Of a DNA stretch of 19,048 nucleotides, positions 7,440 to 14,148 are shown piece after piece (position 1 is the stretch's first letter; every line of letters starts with the position of its first letter). A model generated the notes under the pieces. The model was not told the origin of the DNA. It ran no database searches and saw only the letters and a program-made list of their open reading frames with translations. A program made the position numbers and the translations under genes. Origin of the DNA: an uncultured Oscillospiraceae bacterium. Lineage in GTDB: Bacteria > Bacillota > Clostridia > Oscillospirales > Ruminococcaceae. The stretch lies in assembly GCA_900552945.1 (NCBI GenBank), contig USBI01000035.1:1-19048 (forward strand). The letters run 5' to 3'.

Positions 7440-7494
7440 TACCTTGTTAAATGATCCATCATCCCGCCTATCAATCAAAAAAAGGAGAATCAAC

Positions 7495-8460
7495 ATGCCA
7501 AGAAAACAACAGACCTTTCAAACCGTGAGCGGCCCCGTCACCATGAATGTCCCGCTCAGCTACGAGATCAAAAATCGCCTGCGGGTCAAGATCGATTCCG
7601 GCTCCATCCAGCGCCGCTGGGAAAACGTCCCCTACGCCTCCCTTCACGAACGGGAGCGGATGGACATCTACCTGCCCAACGAAGGGGAAGGCCCGTTCCC
7701 GGTCATCCTGTTCATCCATGGCGGCGGATGGGGAGACGGCGCCAAGGATTACTGGGAGGTCCACGCGGGCTTCAAGGCTCTTTCGTTCGGCTTTGCCGTC
7801 TGCTGTATGGAATACCGTCTGGCGCCCGAATGCCCGCATCCGGCCCAGATCCACGATGTCAAAGCGGCCATCCGCTTTTTAAAGGCGCACGGCGCGGAGT
7901 ATGAACTGGACACCTCCCGCCTCGCACTCTGGGGCGCTTCCGCAGGGGGCCATCTGGCCAGCCTGGCAGGGACCTCTGCCAACCGGGAGGAGCTCACCGA
8001 CCGCAGCATGGGCTGCCCGGATGAATCCGAAGCGGTGAACGCAGTGGTCGACTGGTACGGCCCCACGCAGGTGGACAAAACGGTGGATGACTTTGTCGCC
8101 CTCCACCGGTTCAACGACCCGGCCGAGGATACGGGCGACACCGTTCAGCGGATCTGCAGAACGCTCGGCTGCAAACCGGTCCCCGAAGAGATCGCAGCAG
8201 CCGCCAAAGCCTTCTCGCCCATCGCCTACATCTCCAAAGACTGCCCGCCGTTCCTCATCCAGCACGGCACAGCTGACCCGATGGTCCCGGTGCTCCAGTC
8301 CATCCGGTTCGACCAGGCGCTCACCGAGGTTCTGGGTGAGGACAAGGTCACCCTCGACCTGCTGCACGGGCAGGGGCACGGCAGCCTTGTGTTCGAAGGG
8401 TTGGATAACATCAAACGGGTGACCGACTGGCTTTATGAGGTCATGCCCGCCGGGAAATAA
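7495..8460 (+). CDS. Alpha/beta-hydrolase esterase/lipase (HSL-like)
   Basis: A 321-residue cytoplasmic serine esterase of the alpha/beta-hydrolase fold, close to the hormone-sensitive-lipase and acetyl-xylan-esterase-like groups. It shows the oxyanion-hole motif HGGGW (75-79), the nucleophile elbow GASAGG with Ser149, the probable catalytic Asp261 in HGTADPMVP, and His295 in HGQGHGS. No signal peptide or lid helix is seen. The ATG at 7495 follows AAAGGAG by 7 bases; the longer frame from 7411 lacks a ribosome site and covers the promoter. It is the first of four genes on this strand that look like a small metabolic cluster. Likely substrates are small esters such as acylated sugars, but this is not shown by the sequence. 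Confidence 0.92.
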   Translation: MPRKQQTFQTVSGPVTMNVPLSYEIKNRLRVKIDSGSIQRRWENVPYASLHERERMDIYLPNEGEGPFPVILFIHGGGWGDGAKDYWEVHAGFKALSFGFAVCCMEYRLAPECPHPAQIHDVKAAIRFLKAHGAEYELDTSRLALWGASAGGHLASLAGTSANREELTDRSMGCPDESEAVNAVVDWYGPTQVDKTVDDFVALHRFNDPAEDTGDTVQRICRTLGCKPVPEEIAAAAKAFSPIAYISKDCPPFLIQHGTADPMVPVLQSIRFDQALTEVLGEDKVTLDLLHGQGHGSLVFEGLDNIKRVTDWLYEVMPAGK

Positions 8461-8536
8461 GCCTTTGCCGGCCGGATTGCACACCGGTGGCCCGGCCCGC
8501 TTTGCAAGTCCGGCTGTTTGGGACGGTAAAATTTAA

Positions 8537-8578
8537 AACAAACGGTTTATTCCTTTTATAATATACAAAACGTATTGT
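8537..8578 (+). promoter_or_regulatory. Promoter with two candidate operator palindromes before the creatininase-family gene
   Basis: A perfect TATAAT lies at 8557-8562 with only weak T/A-rich -35 candidates. Two small palindromes bracket it: AAACGGTTT (8540-8548, with further AA/TT pairs outside) in the spacer, and ACAAAACGTATTGT (8565-8578, six of seven pairs) over the expected start point. Both have a CG-type centre with AA/TT arms, as LacI-family operators often do. This is a candidate only. Confidence 0.45.
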
Positions 8579-8607
8579 AAAATGCATTGTTTTTAAGGAG
8601 AATCCGC

Positions 8608-9360
8608 GTGAAAACCGAAGTACAATACAAATTTTTGACCCCCGACGCGTTTTTGAAACGGTTGCGGGAGGCGCCGGTCGCCTACCTGCCTCTGGGCACG
8701 CTGGAGTGGCACGGCGCCCATCTTCCGCTCGGGGCGGACGGCATCCAGTCGGAAGAGCTGTTCGGCATGCTCGCCGAGGACGTGGGCGGCATTGTCCTGC
8801 CCATGCTGTTCTGCGCGCCGGACGCCAAAAAGGTGGAACCGGACGGCACCGAATATTACGGCATGGATTTCTGGTTTGAGAAAGACCCGCAGAGCTTTAT
8901 GGCTTACCCCACCCAGCAGCTGCCCGGCAGCATTTATTATATGGATGAGGAGCTGTTCGGGCAGATGGTCGGCTCCATTGTCAAACAGCTGGCGCGAGCC
9001 GGTTTCAAGCTGGTGGTCATGCACGGGCACGGACCGTCCATCAACTGGGCAGAGAAGAACCGAATGAAGCTGGAGGAAACCTACGGCATCAAAGTCATCA
9101 CCTGCTTTACCGAGGATGAATCCCGGATGAAAGGCTATATGTCCGACCACGCGGCCGGCAATGAAACGATGATCACCCGCGCGCTCCACCCGGAACTGGT
9201 GCACATGGAAAACCTGCCCAAAGAGGGGTGGCCGCTTGGTATGTTCGGGGAAGACCCGCGGGTGGTCGGCACCGAAGAAAACGGCTGGAAGGTCATCCGT
9301 TACCACAGGGAGCGGATGGGGAAAATCATTAAAGACCTGTTAAGCGAACTGAATTCCTGA
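8608..9360 (+). CDS. Creatininase-family metal-dependent amidohydrolase
   Basis: A 250-residue cytoplasmic protein of the creatininase/MftE superfamily. Members are metalloenzymes that hydrolyse cyclic or linear amides. The metal-site signature is present: Glu33 and His35 in GTLEWHGAHLPLG, Asp44, His141 in MHGHG, and Glu186 in DHAAGNETM. The usual NGHGGN block reads HGHGPS here, keeping the ligand histidine but changing its surroundings. The start is GTG at 8608 with TAAGGAG 7 bases upstream; the ATG at 8587 precedes that site and is unlikely. It is followed by a small membrane protein and an alpha-glucosidase with 56-58-base gaps, probably one transcript. The real substrate is unknown. Confidence 0.9.
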   Translation: MKTEVQYKFLTPDAFLKRLREAPVAYLPLGTLEWHGAHLPLGADGIQSEELFGMLAEDVGGIVLPMLFCAPDAKKVEPDGTEYYGMDFWFEKDPQSFMAYPTQQLPGSIYYMDEELFGQMVGSIVKQLARAGFKLVVMHGHGPSINWAEKNRMKLEETYGIKVITCFTEDESRMKGYMSDHAAGNETMITRALHPELVHMENLPKEGWPLGMFGEDPRVVGTEENGWKVIRYHRERMGKIIKDLLSELNS

Positions 9361-9416
9361 TTGTATATTTATCAGGCACAGCCTGCCCGTGACCACAGAC
9401 AAACAAAGGAGAATGC

Positions 9417-9647
9417 ATGATGCAAGGCAGCGACCTGTTTTGGACTGTGCTCGGCGGCATTCTGCTGCTGGCTCTCGGTATTTTTATGTTTTTCCGTCCG
9501 GATTTGATGTGGAAGCTCACCGAACGGTGGAAATCCTACCGGGCAGACGAGCCGTCCGACCTATACCGCGTCTCGACCAAGGTGGGCGGCGCGGCATTTG
9601 CCCTGGTAGGGCTCGCCGCTCTGCTGCTGCCGTTTATCCTAAAATAA
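9417..9647 (+). CDS. Small two-helix membrane protein, DUF6199-like
   Basis: A 75-76-residue protein with two predicted membrane helices (about 9-27 and 56-74) joined by a loop reading KLTERWKSYRADEPSDLY. The 'F.P...W.LTE.WKSY.A.EPS..Y' pattern fits the small Firmicute family DUF6199, whose function is not known. AAAGGAG lies 5 bases before the ATG at 9417 and 8 bases before the directly following ATG at 9420, so translation may begin at either. It sits between the creatininase-family gene and the alpha-glucosidase gene and is probably co-transcribed with them. Confidence 0.8.
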   Translation: MMQGSDLFWTVLGGILLLALGIFMFFRPDLMWKLTERWKSYRADEPSDLYRVSTKVGGAAFALVGLAALLLPFILK

Positions 9648-9705
9648 ACAAGGTTCGCCCCTGCCTGTAAAAAAGGGGCACCAGCAAATACAAGGAGGAT
9701 CACAG

Positions 9706-11358
9706 ATGAAAAAAGCATGGTGGAAGGAAGCGGTGGTGTACCAGATTTACCCCCGCAGCTTTGCCGACGGAAACGGCGACGGATACGGTGACTGCAAAGG
9801 CGTGATGCAGCACCTGGATTATTTGAAGGACCTGGGGGTAGACGTCATCTGGTTCAGCCCCATCTACCGCTCGCCGATGGACGACAACGGCTACGACATT
9901 TCGGATTATTATGACATCAACCCGGAATTCGGCACGCTGGAGGAGTTTAAGCAGCTGCTTTCCATGGCGCACGAACGCGGCATCAAGGTGCTGATGGACC
10001 TCGTCGTCAACCACAGTTCGGACGAACACAAGTGGTTCGTGGAATCGAGAAAATCCAAAGACAATCCCTACCGGGATTTTTACATCTGGCGGGATGGCAA
10101 AAACGGCGGACCGCCGTCCGACTGGGGCTCCCACTTTTCCGGCTCCGCGTGGGAATATGACGAGCCCACCGGCCAGTACTACCTCCACCTGTTTTCCAAA
10201 AAACAGCCCGACCTCAACTGGGAAAACCCGAAGGTGCGGGAAGAAATCTTCAAAAATATGCGCTGGTGGTGCGAACTCGGCGTGGACGGCTTCCGGATGG
10301 ACACCGTCAATATGTATTCCAAGGTGCCCGGATTTCCGGATACCGGCGTCAAGAACAAACTGGCGCAGGAGTATTTCATCGACGGGCCGAAGATGCACGA
10401 CTATCTCAAAGAGATGAACCGTGAAGTGCTTTCCCGGTACGACATTATGACCGTCGGCGAAGCGCCTTCCATCGGTCCGGACCAGGCGGCGCTCTATGTG
10501 GGCGAGGACCGGGATGAGCTGAACATGGTCTTCCAGTTTGAGCATGTGAACCTGGACATCGACCCGAGAGGAAAATTCCGCTCGGTGCCCAAACGGGACC
10601 TGAAAGCCTTTAAGAAAGCCATGACCAAGTGGCAGTACGGGCTGGCAGACCGGGGCTGGAACAGCCTTTACTTAAACAATCACGACCAGCCGCGGCAGGT
10701 CTCCCGTTTTGGGGATGACGGCGCCTATTGGAGCGAAAGCGCCAAAATGCTCGCCATCCTGCTGCACACGCTGCAGGGCACCCCGTATATCTACGAAGGG
10801 GAAGAGCTGGGCATGACCAACTGCCCGTTCAAACGGGAGGACCTGCGTGACATTGAGGTCATCAACGCCATGAAAGAGATGGACGAAAACGGCACCCTGA
10901 ACGACTGCTTCCCGGCCATCCTTCACTTCACACGGGACAACGCCCGCACCCCCATGCAGTGGACCGACGGCAAAAACGCCGGCTTTTCCGAAGGCGAACC
11001 GTGGATCATGGTAAACCCCAACTACAAGACCATCAACGCAAAAGCGCAGGTGGGCGACCCGAACTCCATCTACTCCACCTATAAACAGCTCATCAAACTG
11101 CGCCGGGAACACGATGTGTTCGTCTACGGCCGTTTTGAGGATGCAGACCCGGAGCATCCGCAGGTCTACTGCTACACCCGCACCGGGGAAGACGAATCCC
11201 TGCTGGTGGTGCTCAACCTCAGCAAAGAACCCTGCACCTACCGCCTGCCGGTCCCGGTGGACGGCTATGAACCGCTCATCGCAAACTACCCGCAGGCTCC
11301 CATTTCCGAGGAAATGGAGCTCAAACCGTTTGAGGCGAGGGTCTACCTGAAAAAATAA
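9706..11358 (+). CDS. GH13 alpha-glucosidase (oligo-1,6-glucosidase/maltase subfamily)
   Basis: A 550-residue cytoplasmic glycoside hydrolase of family 13, the subfamily of MalL, oligo-1,6-glucosidase and trehalose-6-phosphate hydrolase. The TIM barrel carries a Ca2+-loop DGNGDGYGD (21-29), region I DLVVNH (98-103), the nucleophile Asp199 in GFRMDTVN, the acid/base Glu252 in VGEAPS, and Asp327 in NNHDQPR. Residue 200, right after the nucleophile, is Thr. In this subfamily Val there goes with alpha-1,6 activity and Thr or Ala with alpha-1,4, so maltose-type substrates are more likely than isomaltose. AAGGAGG precedes the ATG. No sugar transporter or regulator adjoins it, so the substrate must enter through a system encoded elsewhere. 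Confidence 0.95.
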   Translation: MKKAWWKEAVVYQIYPRSFADGNGDGYGDCKGVMQHLDYLKDLGVDVIWFSPIYRSPMDDNGYDISDYYDINPEFGTLEEFKQLLSMAHERGIKVLMDLVVNHSSDEHKWFVESRKSKDNPYRDFYIWRDGKNGGPPSDWGSHFSGSAWEYDEPTGQYYLHLFSKKQPDLNWENPKVREEIFKNMRWWCELGVDGFRMDTVNMYSKVPGFPDTGVKNKLAQEYFIDGPKMHDYLKEMNREVLSRYDIMTVGEAPSIGPDQAALYVGEDRDELNMVFQFEHVNLDIDPRGKFRSVPKRDLKAFKKAMTKWQYGLADRGWNSLYLNNHDQPRQVSRFGDDGAYWSESAKMLAILLHTLQGTPYIYEGEELGMTNCPFKREDLRDIEVINAMKEMDENGTLNDCFPAILHFTRDNARTPMQWTDGKNAGFSEGEPWIMVNPNYKTINAKAQVGDPNSIYSTYKQLIKLRREHDVFVYGRFEDADPEHPQVYCYTRTGEDESLLVVLNLSKEPCTYRLPVPVDGYEPLIANYPQAPISEEMELKPFEARVYLKK

Positions 11359-11468
11359 CCGTCTGACCGATTCACCGGGAAAACGCCGTACGGTTTTGCA
11401 TTCGGCCAAACGGCAGGTAAAACCGCTTTGGTGGTTGTGCCATCCCCGTTCAGCTGGTTTTATCACAC

Positions 11469-11504
11469 AAAAAACGCACAGGCTATTTTGGCCTGTGCGT
11501 TTTT
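11469..11504. terminator. Strong bidirectional terminator
   Basis: A perfect 10-bp stem ACGCACAGGC / GCCTGTGCGT (11474-11483 with 11491-11500) with a 7-base loop, an A run on the left and a T run on the right. It ends the alpha-glucosidase transcript from the left and the spoVA-CBS operon from the right. Confidence 0.95.
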
Positions 11505-11532
11505 ATCTTCCGCAGAGGAGTGACCCCAGCAG

Positions 11533-11991
11533 TTAATCAAACAGGGTGCTCCAAACGGATGGGCCGGAATCGCTTCCCGCGCCGGGGGTGAAAATCTGCT
11601 GATAGGTCCCCGCGACGCTCTTGCCGGACACCTTCCCCGGCAGGTCACAGAGGCTCAGCATACCGGAAAGCCGGCCGCTGTTTAACACCGGCACCCGTTT
11701 GATTTGTTTGCGTGCCATCTGCTCCATTGCCTCGGCGAGCGGGGTCTCCACTTCCACACAAACGGCGGGAGAGGTCATGATGCTGTCCACCGTGGTGGAA
11801 AGCGGCGGCTTTCCCAGCGCCACACACCGGGTGATGATGTCCCGGTCGGTCACCACACCGACTACACTGTTTCCGCGCAGGACCGGCAGCACGCCGATTT
11901 TGTTGCGGCGCATCAGTTCCGCCGCGCGGAAGGCGCTGTCGTCGTAAGACACCCGCACCACATACCGGCTCATGACATCCGAAACAAGCAA
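11533..11991 (-). CDS. Two-CBS-domain protein in the spoVA operon
   Basis: A 152-residue soluble protein made of a single CBS pair: CBS1 about 2-58 (MSRYVVRV ... VGVVTDRDI) and CBS2 about 68-122 (IMTSPAVCV ... LSGMLSLCDL). It ends in a ~25-residue Gly/Ser-rich tail. CBS pairs usually bind adenine nucleotides and act as sensors. The start is taken as TTG at 11991, because the canonical opening VSDVMSR lies before the first ATG; a GGAAGGG site lies about 10 bases upstream. It begins 24 bases after spoVAE and ends at the same terminator, so it is almost certainly co-transcribed with spoVAC-AD-AE. A role in sporulation is inferred only from this position. Confidence 0.85.
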   Translation of the reverse strand: MLVSDVMSRYVVRVSYDDSAFRAAELMRRNKIGVLPVLRGNSVVGVVTDRDIITRCVALGKPPLSTTVDSIMTSPAVCVEVETPLAEAMEQMARKQIKRVPVLNSGRLSGMLSLCDLPGKVSGKSVAGTYQQIFTPGAGSDSGPSVWSTLFD

Positions 11992-12015
11992 ATCAAACCA
12001 ACCCTTCCTCTTTTG

Positions 12016-12390
12016 TTACGAAATATTCCGGTCGCTGGATTTAAACACAAACGCCGCGATGAGTGAAAAGAACACTGCCGCCGCGATACCGCCGGCAGAT
12101 GCTTTCAGCCCTCCGGTAAGCGCGCCCAGAAGCCCCTGTTCCTGCACGGCTTGCTGTACCCCTTTGGCGAGATTATACCCAAACCCGGTCAGCGGCACAG
12201 TCGCGCCCGCACCGGCGAATTCCACCAGCGGTTCATACAGCCCCACGGCGCCCAGAATAACGCCGGCGACAACATATCCCACCAGGATGCGGGCCGGGGT
12301 GAGCTTTGTGTAATCGATGAGCAGCTGCCCGATGACGCAGAGCAGCCCTCCCACAAGAAACGCTTTTCCATATTCCCAAAAAACTTCCAT
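12016..12390 (-). CDS. spoVAE: Stage V sporulation protein AE (SpoVAE/SpoVAEb)
   Basis: A 124-residue membrane protein with several hydrophobic helices and the conserved blocks 'GGLLCVIGQLLIDYTKLTPA' and 'FAGAGATVPLTGFG', shared with SpoVAC. SpoVA proteins form the channel that moves Ca-dipicolinate into the forespore and out during germination, in the spore inner membrane. I prefer the ATG at 12390, which has the AGGGGG site at normal distance; the ATG at 12399 is only one base from that site. It follows spoVAD by 13 bases. The C-terminus is slightly longer than in Bacillus. Confidence 0.95.
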   Translation of the reverse strand: MEVFWEYGKAFLVGGLLCVIGQLLIDYTKLTPARILVGYVVAGVILGAVGLYEPLVEFAGAGATVPLTGFGYNLAKGVQQAVQEQGLLGALTGGLKASAGGIAAAVFFSLIAAFVFKSSDRNIS

Positions 12391-12403
12391 ACCATTCATC
12401 CCC

Positions 12404-13462
12404 CTATTCCGCCGTGAGTTCTACCAAGTGGCAGATACCCGGAATGCTCTCTCCTTGCTGCACAATGGTGGTGGACATCAGCGCGCCCGTCGCGCAGAAG
12501 AGCATCCGCCGAATTTCGCCGCGCGCCACACGGGGCAGAAAATGCGCGCACAGCACCGAAGCACAGCAGCCGCAGCCGGAACCTCCCGCGTGAACGTCCT
12601 GCTTCTCCGGGTCGTAAATCAGGTTGCCGCAGTCCAAATGCTTGTCACGAATATCGACGCCATCCTGCTCCAGAAGCTCACACAGCAGCCGGCTGCCCAC
12701 CGCACCGAGGTCCCCCGTCACAATGAGGTCGATCTCTTCCAGCCGGGTGCCGGTCGCTTTCAGATAATCCTCCAGCGTGGAACAGGCGGCGGGAGCCATA
12801 GCGGCGCCCATATTGTTCGCGTCGGTGATGCCAAGGTCGGTGATCTTTCCCACTGTGACCGCGCGGATCTTCGGCAGTGAGACAACGGACGGCAGGGAGG
12901 GAAGGATGGCGTCCTTCCCTTGTAATACAGCCGGGTCACACACCAGCGCGGCGCCGGAAGCGGTCACCGTCCACTGGGAGGTGGGCGGGCGCTGTCCGCC
13001 GTATTCCAGCGGAAGCCGGAACTGCCGTTCAGCGGTGCAGAAATGGGAAGAAGTGACCGCGGCGGCACAACGAGCAAGCCCTCCCTCCACCAGCATGGAA
13101 GCGGAAATAAGCCCTTCCGCCATGGTGGAACAGGCGCCGAACAGCCCTAAAAACGGGATGCCGAGCTCCCGCAGACCGTAGGTGGAACTGACGCACTGGT
13201 TGAGCAGGTCCCCGGCAAACAGAACATCCACCTGCCCGGGAGCGAGGCCCGCTTTTTCCAGAACCATCTCCACCGCCGTTTTCTGCATTTTGCTTTCCGC
13301 TTTTTCCCAGGTGGATTCCCCGAAGGTGGTGTCCTCATTGACCAGGTCGAACTCATTGCCCAGCGGGCCTTCCGCTTCCTTCTTTCCTGCGACCGAGGCA
13401 TAGTTTAAAATCACCGGCGGCTTTTCAAACCGCAGGGTCGACTGTGACAAACGTTCTGCCAT
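12404..13462 (-). CDS. spoVAD: Stage V sporulation protein AD (SpoVAD), dipicolinate-binding
   Basis: A 352-residue soluble protein with a thiolase-like fold. In Bacillus SpoVAD binds dipicolinic acid and faces the forespore side of the SpoVA channel. Diagnostic stretches are 'DVLFAGDLLNQCVSSTYGLR', 'FGACSTMAEGL', 'EYGGQRPPTSQWTVTASGA' and 'IYDPEKQDVHAGGSGCGCC'. The ATG at 13462 follows AAAGGAG; the frame is open for 79 further codons upstream, but these overlap spoVAC and are a shadow. Length is near the family norm. Gaps are 25 bases to spoVAC and 13 bases to spoVAE, so the three are translationally close. Confidence 0.96.
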   Translation of the reverse strand: MAERLSQSTLRFEKPPVILNYASVAGKKEAEGPLGNEFDLVNEDTTFGESTWEKAESKMQKTAVEMVLEKAGLAPGQVDVLFAGDLLNQCVSSTYGLRELGIPFLGLFGACSTMAEGLISASMLVEGGLARCAAAVTSSHFCTAERQFRLPLEYGGQRPPTSQWTVTASGAALVCDPAVLQGKDAILPSLPSVVSLPKIRAVTVGKITDLGITDANNMGAAMAPAACSTLEDYLKATGTRLEEIDLIVTGDLGAVGSRLLCELLEQDGVDIRDKHLDCGNLIYDPEKQDVHAGGSGCGCCASVLCAHFLPRVARGEIRRMLFCATGALMSTTIVQQGESIPGICHLVELTAE

Positions 13463-13487
13463 TTTTTGTGCACTCCTTTTCTTTTGG

Positions 13488-13937
13488 TTACCCGCCGAAT
13501 ACCTCAAACAGGTACAGGATGATTCCGTACAGGATGCTTGCCGAAATGCCGTACACCAGTACAGGCCCCGCAATGACGAACAGTTTGGCGCCCAACCCCA
13601 AAACAAAACCTTCGCTTTTGAATTCCAGCGCGGGGGAGACCATGGCGTTGGCAAACCCGGTGATGGGCACCAGCGTACCGGCGCCCGCGAACTTGGCAAG
13701 CCTGTGGAACAGGCTCAGCCCCGTAAACAGCACGGTCAGAAAGATGAGGGTCACCGAGACCATGGTGCCCGCATCGGTCTGTTCCAGCCCCAGCCACCGG
13801 TAAAAATTAAGAAGCGCCTGCCCAAAGGTACAGATGCCTCCGCCCACCAAAAACGAAACGGGGAGCGTTACCCAGTGCCTTGTACGGGCGCTCGCCCTCC
13901 GGTTCATCACATCATACTCCTGTTTGCTGATCTTCAA
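13488..13937 (-). CDS. spoVAC: Stage V sporulation protein AC (SpoVAC)
   Basis: A 149-residue integral membrane protein of the SpoVA channel. Family blocks 'SFLVGGGICTFGQALLNFY', 'LAKFAGAGTLVPITGFANAM' and 'SPALEFKSEGFVLGLGAKLF' are clear, and the length matches Bacillus SpoVAC. SpoVAC is reported to work as a mechanosensitive pore in the spore inner membrane. The start is a TTG at 13937 with a strong GGGAGGG site 7 bases upstream; the only nearby upstream ATG runs into a stop after one codon. It leads the operon; spoVAA, spoVAB and spoVAF are absent here, as in many clostridia that carry only AC-AD-AE. Confidence 0.95.
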   Translation of the reverse strand: MKISKQEYDVMNRRASARTRHWVTLPVSFLVGGGICTFGQALLNFYRWLGLEQTDAGTMVSVTLIFLTVLFTGLSLFHRLAKFAGAGTLVPITGFANAMVSPALEFKSEGFVLGLGAKLFVIAGPVLVYGISASILYGIILYLFEVFGG

Positions 13938-13964
13938 ATCATTTCCCTCCCAGGGCTTTTTCTC

Positions 13965-13994
13965 TAGTTTTTCCTGTTTCCGGATTCTTTATAC
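13965..13994 (-). promoter_or_regulatory. Forespore (sigma-F/sigma-G-like) promoter of the spoVA operon
   Basis: On the - strand GTATA (13990-13994) is followed after 15 bases by GGAAAAACTA (13965-13974). This matches the known Bacillus sigma-F pattern (GYWTA and GGNRANAHTR) at every defined position. Sigma-F and sigma-G sites overlap, and spoVA is sigma-G dependent in Bacillus. It lies about 15 bases upstream of the spoVAC ribosome site, which fits well. Confidence 0.6.
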
Positions 13995-14045
13995 CGCGCG
14001 GAGGTAAAAAACTGCGGAGAATGGGATTTTCCCGGGTTTCAGCCA

Positions 14046-14074
14046 TTGCGCAAACGCCCGGTTTTTGGTATAAT
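14046..14074 (+). promoter_or_regulatory. Sigma-A promoter of purA
   Basis: TTGCGC (14046-14051) and a perfect TATAAT (14069-14074) are 17 bases apart, with TG one base before the -10 box. The leader of about 68 bases holds a hairpin at 14088-14109 (GGCAATTT / AAATTGCC) followed by a short T stretch. Confidence 0.75.
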
Positions 14075-14148
14075 ATATGGGTGTTTGGGCAATTTACGCA
14101 AAAATTGCCTTTCTGTTCCATTTTAATGAAAAGAAAAGGGGTACTGTC

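Larger units (their letters stand above)
7149..7494. other. Divergent intergenic region, no gene
   Basis: This 346-bp gap separates the start codons of the symporter (-) and the esterase (+). It holds one promoter for each direction and a T-rich tract (about 7299-7410). I see no small gene, tRNA or convincing riboswitch fold. Confidence 0.75.

Noticed and set aside
8466..8515. GC-rich inverted sequence after the esterase as a terminator
   Set aside because: Pairing is imperfect and no T run follows, so it does not meet the standard for a Rho-independent terminator.
9657..9679. GCCCC ... GGGGC as a terminator before the alpha-glucosidase gene
   Set aside because: Only five pairs with a long loop and no T run; the gap is more likely a normal intercistronic spacer.
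9700..10545. 281-residue - strand frame opposite the alpha-glucosidase
   Set aside because: The GH13 catalytic motifs are on the + strand; this is a shadow in moderate-GC coding sequence.
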